Positions 12,204-20,964 of a stretch of 64,000 nucleotides of DNA are shown here, piece after piece. Location of the stretch: the NCBI RefSeq assembly GCF_950295315.1, contig NC_080171.1:28836682-28900681 (forward strand). The letters are read 5' to 3'. Made by a program: the position numbers and the translations under genes. Each line of letters begins with the position of its first letter. The stretch's first letter is position 1. This DNA comes from Erinaceus europaeus (Eukaryota; Chordata; Mammalia; Eulipotyphla; Erinaceidae). Under the pieces are notes generated by a model. The model did not search any database. It was not told the origin of the DNA and saw only the letters and a list, made by a program, of their open reading frames with translations.

Positions 12204-12769
12204 CTCATCTGTACTGAGCATGGTCTGCTTCAGTTTGTTTGCTTCTTGAGCTGCAGGGCAGATAGGGAATTCCTAAGATTGTGACCTCTGAGGACTCAAG
12301 AGGGGGCTCCTGGAAGTGGTATGAGGCCAACTGGTAGATACTGCCCACCCTCAATTCCCCTACACACGAGGACAGCAGTCCCTGAGGCTGGATCGTCTGT
12401 GGGGTGCAGAGACACTTTTCTCAGCTTGGGGAACAAAGGTTTTTGGGGCTTTGGAGACTGGCCAGGTGTGAACAGACAGCTCCATATGTCACTAGGAGGC
12501 CTTCAAACCCTAGTGGGAACCACTGGGCAGGTGGAATTAAAGCAGGAAGAGAAGAGAGAGGTCTTTGGCAGTGCCGTGTGGGTAAAGGTGTCAAAGGAAG
12601 GCTGGGGTGGGGGGGAATATGGGCAGGAAGTAAGTGCTAGGTGGAGTCTGTGGGTCCAGGGGCACTGCCAGTTAGGGGCATTGAGGGTTGACTGGCCTGG
12701 GAAGAGGGGAGAGGCTTCCTTTTTCCCTGACCCCTGCCTTGCCAACAGGCAGCCTGGAGCTCCTTCCAG

Positions 12770-13115
12770 CTGCCCTATCAGGATCAGGTGCAGGAATGCC
12801 CCTCAGTAAAGTGGGGGCTGTGGGGGCCCCAGCTTAGGTCAGCATGGGGGACTTGGGCTGCAGGGCTGAGCAGGTGCTGGCCAACCAGCCAGCCTTGCCC
12901 TGTGGTACCTCAACTAGATGAAGTTCTGCCTGTCCAAACCACAACACTGACTCACTTCCTGTGCAGAAACCACTGAGCTTCAGCTGCTCAGCTAGGCAGC
13001 TCCCCAGAGACCTGCAGGTGTCACTGTCCCTCCAGGCCTGAGTGACCTAGTGTAGCCCCTGACCTCAGGAACCCTCACCCCAGGAAGTCGCATTTCCTGC
13101 TTGCTGAGTCATAGA
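12770..13115. promoter_or_regulatory. Candidate haematopoietic-type regulatory cluster
   Basis: A dense, repeat-free set of motifs is visible. There is a GATA-type CTATCA (12775-12780), a RUNX-type AACCACA (about 12937-12943), and an AP-1 TGACTCA (12948-12954) that directly abuts an ETS-type ACTTCCT. A second RUNX-like AAACCACT follows near 12967, and an NF-E2/ARE-type TGCTGAGTCA lies at 13102-13111. Such combinations are known from myeloid and megakaryocyte elements. Activity is inference; only the motifs are seen. Confidence 0.4.
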
Positions 13116-13379
13116 CCCCAGAGTAGGGGGGCAGGGCCTGTTCTCCTTGGGGGTGGGGTGGGAGACCTAAACTGAGCTGACCAAGCTGTCAGTATGGGGG
13201 CACTGGGATTCAGGGGGCAGCCATTCCCCTTGAAGAGGGAGAGAGGGTGCTATGTGCATGACAAAGCAGGCTCACTATCCCAGTAAGCAATCTTGTCAGC
13301 CCAAGGCCTTTTGTTGTATTTTATTTTTTAAAAAATATTTATTTATTCCCTTTTGTTGCCCTTTAAATTTTTTAAAATT

Positions 13380-13648
13380 TATTTTCCCTTTTGTTGCCCT
13401 TATCTTTTTTTTATTGTTGTTGTGGTTATTATTGTTGTTATTGATGTCATTGTTGTTGGATAGGACAGAGAGAAATGGAGAGAGGAGGGGAAGACAGAGA
13501 GGGGGAAGAAAGACAGACACCTGCAGACCTGCTTCACCGCCTGTGAAGCGACTCCCCTGCAGGTGGGGAGCCAGCGGCTCAAACTGGGATTCTTACCTGG
13601 TCCTTGGGCTTTGTGCCACCTGCGCTTAACCCACTGCGCTCCTGCCAC
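13380..13648 (-). mobile_element. SINE type A
   Basis: In reverse order it has the CCCTTTTGTTGCCCTT tail complement, TTGTTGGATAGGACAGAGAG, CACCTGCAGACCTGCTTCAC and the GCGCTTAACCCACTGCGCT head complement. Confidence 0.85.
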
Positions 13649-13919
13649 CAAGGCCTTTTATTTAAGTAAATTCATTTCAAGGTTTTTACTTCCTTTTGAC
13701 ACAAATGCAAATGAGATTGTTTTCATATTTTTTTTCTGCTTGTTCATTCTTTCCATATATAAATGCAACAAATGTAAATTAGTTTATGGCCACTATACCT
13801 TCTTTCCCTCCCTCTCTTTTGATAGAGACAAAAACTGAGAAGGAATGAGGAGACAGACAACTTCAACACTGCTTGACTGCTTGACACCCTTTCATTTTTT
13901 TAAATCTTTTTTTTTTCTT

Positions 13920-14060
13920 AGTTTTAAAAAAAATTTTATTTATAAAAAGGAAACACTGACAAAAACCATAGGATTCAAGAGGGGTACAACTCCACACAAT
14001 GCCTACCACCAGAATCTGTATCCCATTCCCTCCCCTGATAGCCTTCCTACTTTATTATTT
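13920..14060. repeat. Unclassified older interspersed repeat
   Basis: Contains GGGGTACAACTCCACACAAT and CCCATTCCCTCCCCTGATAG, which recur at 41262-41475. It is probably the 3' part of an older retrotransposon subfamily. The subfamily was not identified. Confidence 0.5.
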
Positions 14061-14064
14061 TTTT

Positions 14065-15755
14065 TTACTCTGATTTTTTTTTATTGGGGAATTAATGTTT
14101 TACATTCAACAGTAAGTACAATAGTTTGTACATGCATAACATTCCCCAGTTTCCCATATAACAATACAACAACCACTAGGTCCTCCGAATCCTTCTTGGA
14201 CCTGTATTCTCCCCACCCACCCACCCCCACCCCAGAGTCTTTTACTTTGGTGCGTACGCCAATTCCATTTCAGGATCTACTTGTGTTTTCTGATCTTGTT
14301 TTTCAACTTCTGCCTGAGAGTGAGATCATCCCATATTCATCCTTCCGTTTCTGACTTATTTCACTTAACATGATTTTTTTTTTTTCCTCCAGGGTTATTG
14401 CTGGGCTCGGTGCCTGCACCATGAATCCACCGCTCCTGGAGGCCATTTTTCCCCCTTTTTGTTGCCCTAGTTGTTGCAGCCTCGTTGCGGTTGTTATTGC
14501 CATTGTTGACGTTGCTTTGTTGTTGGATAGGACAGAGAGAAATGGAGAGAGGAGGGGAAGACAGAGAGAGAGGGGAGAGAAAGATAGACACCTGCAGACC
14601 TGCTTCACCGCCTCCCCTGCAGCGACTCCCCTGCAGGTGGGGAGCTGGGGGCTCGAACGGGGATCCTTGCCGGTCCCTGCGCTTTGCGCCACGTGCACTT
14701 AACCCACTGCGCCACCGCCCGACTCCCCACTTAACATTTTTTTAAGGTCCATCCAAGATCGGCTGAAAAGGGTGAAGTCACCATTTTTTATAGCTGAGTA
14801 GTATTCCATTGTGTATATATATCACAACTTGCTCAGCCACTCATCTGTTGTTGGACACCTGGGTTGCTTCCAGGTTTTGACTATTACAAATTGTGCTTCC
14901 AAAAACATATGTGTACACAGATCTTTTTGGATGGATGTATTGGGTTCCTTAGGATATATCCCCAGGAGAGGAATTGCAGGATCATAGGGTAGGTCCATTT
15001 CTAGCCTTCTGAGAGTTCTCCAGACTGTTCTCCACAGAGGTTGGACCAATTGACATTCCCACCAGCAGTGCAGGAGAGTTCCTTTGACCCCACAACCTCT
15101 CCAGCATTTGCTGCTGTTACCTTTTCTGATGTATGACATTCTCACAGGAGTGAAGTGGTATCTCATTGTTGTCTTGATTTGCATTTCTCTGACAATCAGA
15201 GACTTGGAGCATTTTTTCTTGTGTTTCTCGGCCTTTTGGATCTCTTCTGTGGTGAATATTCTGTCCATGTCCTCCCCCCATTTTTGGATGGGGTTATTTG
15301 TTGTCTTGTTGAGTTTGGCAAGCTCTTTATATATGCTGGTTATTAAACTCTTGTCTGATGTATGGCATGTAAAGATCTTCTCCCATTCTGTGAGGGGTCT
15401 CTTGGTTTAGGTAGTGGTTTCTTTTGCTGTGAAGAAGCTTTTCAATTTGATGTAGTCCCATAGGTTTATACTTGCCTTAGTCTTCTTTGTAATTGGATTT
15501 ATTTCATTGGAAGATGTCTTTGAAATTTATGCGGAGAAGAGTTCTGCCAATATTTTCCTCTAAGTATCTGATAGTTTGTGGTCTAACATCCAAGTCCTTG
15601 ATCCACTTGGAATTTACTTTTGTATTTGGTTCAGTTTCATTCTTCTGCATGTTTCAACCTATTGTTTCCAACACCATTTGTTGAAGAGACTCTGCTTTCC
15701 CCATTTAATAGTCTGGGCCCCTTTGTCAAAGATTAGATGTCCATAGGTGTGGGGA
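14065..15755 (-). mobile_element. LINE-1, 5'-truncated, reverse orientation
   Basis: The 3' end lies at the left (ATTGGGGAATTAATGTTTTA). Reading leftward from 15755, the translated fragments match the L1 ORF2 C-terminal region, including the segment [19 protein letters not shown] and a [16 protein letters not shown] zinc-knuckle-like motif (minus-strand open frame 14822-15268). A type A SINE is inserted at 14374-14727. The endonuclease and most of the reverse transcriptase are missing, so it is inactive. Confidence 0.85.
14374..14727 (-). mobile_element. SINE type A, long form, inside LINE-1
   Basis: It has the extended module (GGTTATTGCTGGGCTCGGTG, ATGAATCCACCGCTCCTGG), then GGATAGGACAGAGAGAAATG, and the head complement CACTGCGCCACCGCCCGAC. 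The host L1 resumes on both sides. Confidence 0.88.
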
Positions 15756-15849
15756 GCTTTCCTACTCTTTATACCTCTGGGAGTATGGACCCAGGGTTAT
15801 TATGGGATGCAGAAGGTGGAAGGTCTGGCTTCTGTAATTGCTTCCGTGC

Positions 15850-15965
15850 TGAACCAGGGCACTGATCACCTCTGCCTTATGGTGGTGTGGGGGATTGAAC
15901 CTGGAACTTCAAAGCCTCAGGCATGAAAATCTCTTTGCATAATCATTATGCTACTTACCCTCCCC
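15850..15965 (-). mobile_element. SINE type D
   Basis: It has ACCAGGGCACTGATCACC, CTTATGGTGGTGTGGGGGAT, TGAACCTGGAACTTC and TTGCATAATCATTATGC. Confidence 0.7.
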
Positions 15966-16257
15966 ACTTGCCCTGGGCAAGTGCTTGCACTAGGAATCCA
16001 CTGCTCCTGGAGGCCATTTTTCATTTTTCCCCATTTTTGTTGCCCATGTTATTGCTGTTGTTGTTGATGGATAGAACTTCAAAACCCCAGATCAAGAGCC
16101 TACTATCTCAAGCACAGGAACAGATTAGCAAACTTGAAGACAGGATAATGAAGCCAGCTTTATCAACAGTTCTACTTTGAAGAAGACTGAAGTCTTTTGA
16201 ATGGAAATGGCTTAGTTCTCAGATTTGATGGCACTGGATAAAAATCATGCATTGAAC

Positions 16258-16400
16258 GGCCCAGGAGGTGGCAGAGTGAATAAAGCATTGGACTCTCGGA
16301 CATGAGGTACTGAATTCACTCCCTAGCAGCACAGGGACCAGAGTGATGCTGTTGCTCTTTTTCCTTCTCTCCTATCTCTTACTAATCAATCAATAAAATT

Positions 16401-16402
<2 letters not shown>
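16258..16402 (+). mobile_element. SINE type C
   Basis: It has GGCCCAGGAGGTGGCAGAGT, AAAGCATTGGACTCTCG, CTAGCAGCACAGGGACC and an AATAAAATTAAA tail that leads into a (CA)n. Confidence 0.75.

Positions 16403-16432
<30 letters not shown>
16403..16432. repeat. (CA)n microsatellite
   Basis: About 15 perfect CA units grown from the SINE tail. Confidence 0.93.
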
Positions 16433-16435
<3 letters not shown>

Positions 16436-16794
16436 TTTATTTACCTTTTTTTTCTCCAGAATTGTCTCTGGGACTTGATGTCCACAAAACTACTATATCT
16501 GCTGGCTTATTTGTGGTATGTATATGGCGAAACAGAGGAAAACAGGGCAGAGATACATGAAAGAGACACCTCTATCACTGCCCCACCGCTCCTGAATGGT
16601 CCATTCTTCGGGTGAGGTCCAGGGATTTGAACCCAGGTCTTTGTGCATGGTGACTTAAGCACTTTTAAAGGGTGAGCCATTAGCTGACCCTTACACAGAA
16701 AAATGTAGGTGGTTTTAGAGTTATTACTAGTATAGAATATTTGAAGTAGTAATTACTTTAGTGTGCATCCTATGAGTTGAAAGTACTTGCATTG

Positions 16795-16950
16795 GGGGCT
16801 GGGCGGCGGTGCACCAAGTTGAGTTGTACACATTACTATGTGCAATGGACCAGGTTTAAGCCCCTGCTCCCCACCTGCAAGGGTGATGCTTCACAAGTAG
16901 GTAAAACTATCTCCCCTTCCCTTCTCAATATCTGACCTATCAAATAAAAA
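16795..16950 (+). mobile_element. SINE type B, diverged
   Basis: It has GGGGCTGGGCGGCGGTGCAC, GGACCAGGTTTAAGCCCC and CCCCACCTGCAAGGG, followed by a short A-rich tail. Confidence 0.65.
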
Positions 16951-16972
16951 TAGAAAAAACAAAACAAAGCAA

Positions 16973-17226
16973 AAGGGAGTCGGACGGTAGCACAGCAGGT
17001 TAAGCACATAGGGCGCTAAACACAAGGACTGGTGTGAGGATCCTGGTTTGAGCCCCTGGCTCCCCATCTGCAGGGGGGGTCACTTCACAAGCGGTGGAGG
17101 AGGTCTGCAGCTATCTTTTTTTCCCCCTCTCTGTCTTCCCCTCTCTTGATTTCTCTCTGTCTTATCCAAAAAACAGTGACATCAATGACAACAGTAATAA
17201 CCACGACAATGATAAAACAACAAGGG
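16973..17226 (+). mobile_element. SINE type A
   Basis: It has GGGAGTCGGACGGTAGCACA, GGTTTGAGCCCCTGGCTCCC and TTATCC, then a tail of CAATGACAAC units. Confidence 0.85.
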
Positions 17227-17422
17227 CAGGTCTTTCTACTTGCTAATTAGAGGTGGTGAGTTCTTTGGTAAAGCCAACTAGATTTCTATATGTAACTGGA
17301 TGACTTGCCTTTGAACCCAGATCTGCAGGGAACTTTTTTGAGTTCTTTTCCTCAACGTTTCCAAGGACCAAAGGATAACAGATGGAATCACTAAGGAGAA
17401 GAGACAACTTTCAAGTTCAACA

Positions 17423-17755
17423 ATGAGCCTCCCTGGACCAGGCAATCAAATGGACGTTTTCCTCATGATCCAGCGCAAGAAGACCACCATCTTCACAGAT
17501 GCCAAGGAAAACAGCACCGTGTTTGAGCTGAAGCGCGTCATTGAGGGCATCCGTAAGCAGCCGCCCAGAGAACAGAAACTGTTTAAGAATGGCCAGCTTC
17601 ATGAGGACAGTATGACACTATTAGAGTGTGGCTTCACCAGTGAAAATACCCCAGCAGAAGCCCCAGCTCTACTGAGACTGGCCTTTCTGGCAGACGAAAT
17701 ATCAGCCCATATCAGCTGATCAGGAAGCCACACCAATAAATAAGCAAAGTAGCGT
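17423..17755 (+). pseudogene. ELOB (elongin B) processed pseudogene
   Basis: An intronless copy of elongin B, the ubiquitin-like partner of elongin C in the elongin transcription complex and in CUL2/CUL5 ubiquitin ligases. The family start [19 protein letters not shown] lies at 17450, and the frame is open upstream to an ATG at 17423. [10 protein letters not shown] and [10 protein letters not shown] follow, so the ubiquitin-like fold region is largely kept with many substitutions. About 20 codons are lost after AFLADE, and the frame stops at 17719. Downstream bases still resemble the ELOB end (GGAAGC..ACCAATAAA), but with stop codons. The parent protein is about 118 residues; this frame gives 89 from MDVF, or 98 from the upstream ATG. 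It is probably non-functional. Expression as a short ubiquitin-like protein cannot be excluded. Confidence 0.87.
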
Positions 17756-17959
17756 GAGGACCAGCATGCTGCCCTCATGCTTCAGCAATACAAGATTTGT
17801 GGGAGGGGGTGTTACCTGGAGGTGGCTCAGTGGGTGGATGCTCTGGTTCATTCTCTCATGTGTTAACTGGTAAATAAAAATTGCACTCTGGGAGCAGGCA
17901 CAGTCAAAACAAAAACAAAAACAGTGCCGACAAAAGGTTAAAAAAAAATGGCTTCCAGG

Positions 17960-18283
17960 GGGCAGTCAGGCAGTAGCACAGTGGGTTAGGCTCACGTGGC
18001 GTGAAGCGCAAGGACTGGTGTAAGGATCCCGGTTCAAGCCCCTGGCTCCCCACCTGCAGGGGAGTCAGGTGAAGTAGGTCAGCAGGTGTCTGTCTTTCTC
18101 TCTGTCCTATCCAACAATGACATCAACAACAACAACAATAATAACTATAACAACAATAAAACAACAAGGGCAACAAATATATATATTTTAAATAATAATA
18201 ATAAAAAGGCTTCCAGGAACAGTGGATTCATGGTGCAGGCACCAAGCCCCATAGATAACCCTGGAGGCAAAAAAAAAAAAAAA
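17960..18283 (+). mobile_element. SINE type A, long form
   Basis: It has GGCAGTCAGGCAGTAGCACA, CCGGTTCAAGCCCCTGGC, a CAA-rich middle, and the extended module GGAACAGTGGATTCATGG to ATAACCCTGGAGGC, ending in an A run. Confidence 0.85.
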
Positions 18284-18603
18284 TTGGGAGCAGTAGATTT
18301 GTTGTGTAAGTACCAAACCCCAGTGATAACCATGGTGGCAATAAAAAATATTCAAGTAGAATTGCAATAATTTTTAATTAAAAAAAATACAAAAATGTAT
18401 TAGGTTAAGATAGTGAAGTTTGGGTTGCTGCTTGGCAAAAGACAGTATGGGGGAAATTTGAAATTGAAGATAGAACATTCGGACACTAGAAATCTCTGAG
18501 ATTAATACAATTCCAGGGAAGATTTCACTTTTTCAAAAAGTTTGACAATGATGGAACTCAAGCAAAGACCTCCAGAGAGTCTGGTACTAAGGACTTAGAG
18601 TTA

Positions 18604-18775
18604 AAGTTACTAGAAAGTTGACTGGAGTTTGCTGAAAGGCTGAGGGGGTTGGAAAGGACAGAGAAGGGTGGGGGCTATGCAGAGAGGGGACCAGATTCAG
18701 CCCCCCCACCCCACGGTGACCTCCATTGCCTGCAGGCCCTTGTGACAAGGTCACAGGTCTGTGATGGGGCCTGGC
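18604..18775 (+). pseudogene. Promoter remnant of SPATA31-like gene
   Basis: About 170 bases are clearly homologous, though diverged, to the region just upstream of the right-arm SPATA31-like gene (51556-51722). Shared blocks include GGAAAGGACAGAG, GAGGGGACCAG and CCTTGTGACAAGG (18738-18750) followed by TGTGATGGGGCCTGG. Orientation matches the right-arm gene. The coding exons that should follow are replaced by SINEs, so this is a dead remnant of a third family copy. Confidence 0.75.
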
Positions 18776-18892
18776 TTGGATAATGCACTTGCTTTATGTG
18801 TACACAAACCCAGGTTTGAGCTCAGACCCAATTATACTGAGAGAAGCTTAAGTATTGTGGCCTCTCTTTTTTTTTTTTTCTTCCTTTCTTTT

Positions 18893-19137
18893 TTTTTTAC
18901 TTCCAGGGTTATTGCTGGGCCTTAGTGCCTGCACTACGAATCCACTGCTCCTGGAGGCCTTTTTTTTTTTTCCATTTTATCGGATAGGACAGAGAGAAAT
19001 TGACAGGGAGAATGATAGACACCTTCAGACCTGCTTCACCTTTTGTGAGGCATCCCCCCTGTAGATGGGGAGCTAGGGGCTTGAACCCGGATCCTTGCAT
19101 GTGTCCTTCTGTTTAGTATTAAGTGTGCTTAACTGGG
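18893..19137 (-). mobile_element. SINE type A, long form, diverged
   Basis: It has CAGGGTTATTGCTGGGC, GAATCCACTGCTCCTGGAGG, GGATAGGACAGAGAGAAATT and ACCTGCTTCACC, with a truncated head. Confidence 0.75.
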
Positions 19138-19339
19138 TGCTGGCAAACGCTAGAAGAAGAAGAACTGGGTGCTTAACTGCTCTTTCTTCTTTTTTCTTTT
19201 TCTTTTTTTTTTTTTGCCTCCCGCTGCTGGGGCTCAGTGCTGGCATTACGAATCTGGTGGCCATTAAAAAATTTTTTTTTTTCATTTGATAGGATGGAAA
19301 TTGAGAGGAGGAAGGGAAGATAGAAATAGGTAGAGAGGG

Positions 19340-19600
19340 GAGTCGAGCGGTAGCGCAGCGGGTTAAGTGCATGTGGCACAAAGCACAAGGACTGGCGTAA
19401 GGATCTCGGTTCAAGCCCTTGGCTCACCACCTGCAGGGGAGTCGCTTCACAGGCAGTGAAGCAGGTCTGCAGGTGTCTGTCTTTCTCGCCCCCTGTCTGT
19501 CTTCCCCTTCTCTCCATTTCTCTCTGTCCTATCCAACAATGACAATAATAATAACTACAATAATAAAACAAAAAAGGGCAACAAAAGGGAATAAATAAAT
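19340..19600 (+). mobile_element. SINE type A
   Basis: It has GGGAGTCGAGCGGTAGCGCA, GGTTCAAGCCC, TCGCTTCACAGGCAGTGAAG and an ACAATAATAA tail. Confidence 0.87.
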
Positions 19601-20002
19601 ATTTTTTTAAAAGGACATGAATAGGACAACTGTTTAGTACAAATATTCTTTTTATAAATTATTATCTATGACCACCTGTGGCCAGTAGTTTTGTATTCTT
19701 TAAGTTAGCTCCTTGCAATGCTTGCTAATCTTCCAGCAGATACCCTCACTCTTTTCCCCCTTTCCTTATTTAGGCAATGGGGAGATTGTGAGCTCTAAAG
19801 TCCAGCCCAGGGGTGGAGAAGACAGTTCTGCATCAGGTATGAAAGATGGGAAAAGGCTGGGGGGGGGGGGTTGCTGGTTGCTGCTTCCAGACAGACACTG
19901 TTGGAGGCATGCCCTTTTGCAAAAGAGTAAATGCCTTGCTTCAACTCCTTATTTTTTGCCTTGATAAGTAATTTTAATGGGATGTCATTTACAACAGTTT
20001 GT
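19601..20002. other. Unidentified segment with one exon-like stretch
   Basis: A pyrimidine tract and AG end near 19772, and a possible donor (AG|GTATGA) lies near 19837. The stretch between them, beginning GCAATGGGGAG, could be an isolated exon. No family could be recognised and no partner exon is evident. Confidence 0.25.
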
Positions 20003-20140
20003 TTTAAGATTTTATTTATTAATGAGAAAGGAGGAGAGAGAAAAATAGCAAGACATCACTATGGTACTTATGCTGGAGATTGAACTCAGGACCTCATGCT
20101 TAAAAGTCCTATTATTTATCTACTGTGTCACTTCCAGGAC
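20003..20140 (-). mobile_element. SINE type C, diverged
   Basis: It has AAGATTTTATTTATTAATGA, GACATCACTATGG and TTGAACTCAGGACCTCATGC in reverse-complement order. It abuts the outer edge of the left inverted-repeat arm. Confidence 0.65.
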
Positions 20141-20964
20141 CACAGGATGATCAGTCAGTCTGTATGATCTCATTCAAAGGTCTCTGTGTGAGTTTGTGTG
20201 TCAGAGATCTCTGTGTGGGTCTCTACCCTGGGAGTGGGTATATGGACAGATCTGTCTACAAGGAGGAAACTGAGGCCTGTGCTCCCATCTCATCTCTCTG
20301 GGCTCCTTGTCCCTCATGTGAGACCCTCACAGGCCTGAAGGACAGGCTGTCGCCACTGTCAGACCCACGCCGATCCATGGGAGAGTGACTCTGCCCAGAT
20401 CTGGCCCAGTGACCCTACATGTGGCACAAAGAGGATCAGCCCCAGCTGCACTGTGACAGTTTTGTGTGAGGCTTGGTGACTCCCTAGGTGCAGGGAGGGA
20501 AGCAGGAGGGTGGGTGCCCACACTGCCCTCAGCTTCCACCTGTGACTCTGTTCCCCTGGCGCAATCAGAACCCACAGCCCCTGAGCTGCCCTCTTCCCCA
20601 GAAGAGAACAGACTGTGGCCAACATTTTGTGTGAACACACATATATTCTGGGAGGCGGTGGTGTGGGCAGGGTGTGGGAGGAGGCAGCTCGCCCTAAGGG
20701 GAGAGCAGCCCATCTGTCTGCACGCAGGGGATGACTCTCGTGCAAAAGTGGTCACAAAAGGGGAGGTGGGAGAAGAGAGCTCCAAAAGAACAGAATAGGA
20801 ATATTTTTGAGGGTGACAGGTGCCTGGCCAACTGAGGTGGGGGGGAGGGGACAGCAAAAGGGATGTCCTGAGACCCACGTATCCTGTGACTACTGTGGGC
20901 ACATCTGGGGACTCCCCGGTCCTGGGCACAAAGCCCGGTCTCAGGTCCCCATGGTGCTGAGAGA

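Larger units (their letters stand above)
11850..13320. other. Unique intergenic DNA downstream of NELFB
   Basis: There are few recognisable interspersed repeats, unlike everything further right, and no convincing coding exon. In other mammals TOR4A lies next on this side. None of its coding sequence is visible here, but a noncoding first exon or its control region could be present. It includes a (CA)n at 12184-12203 and a motif cluster annotated separately. Confidence 0.5.

Noticed and set aside
12010..13100. Coding exon of TOR4A downstream of NELFB
   Set aside because: The expected AAA+ protein with its single large coding exon is not present in any frame here.
16060..16200. Fragment translating to a coiled-coil-like QAQEQISKLEDRI stretch
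   Set aside because: Possibly a retrocopy fragment, but the parent gene could not be recognised and the frame is only partly coding.
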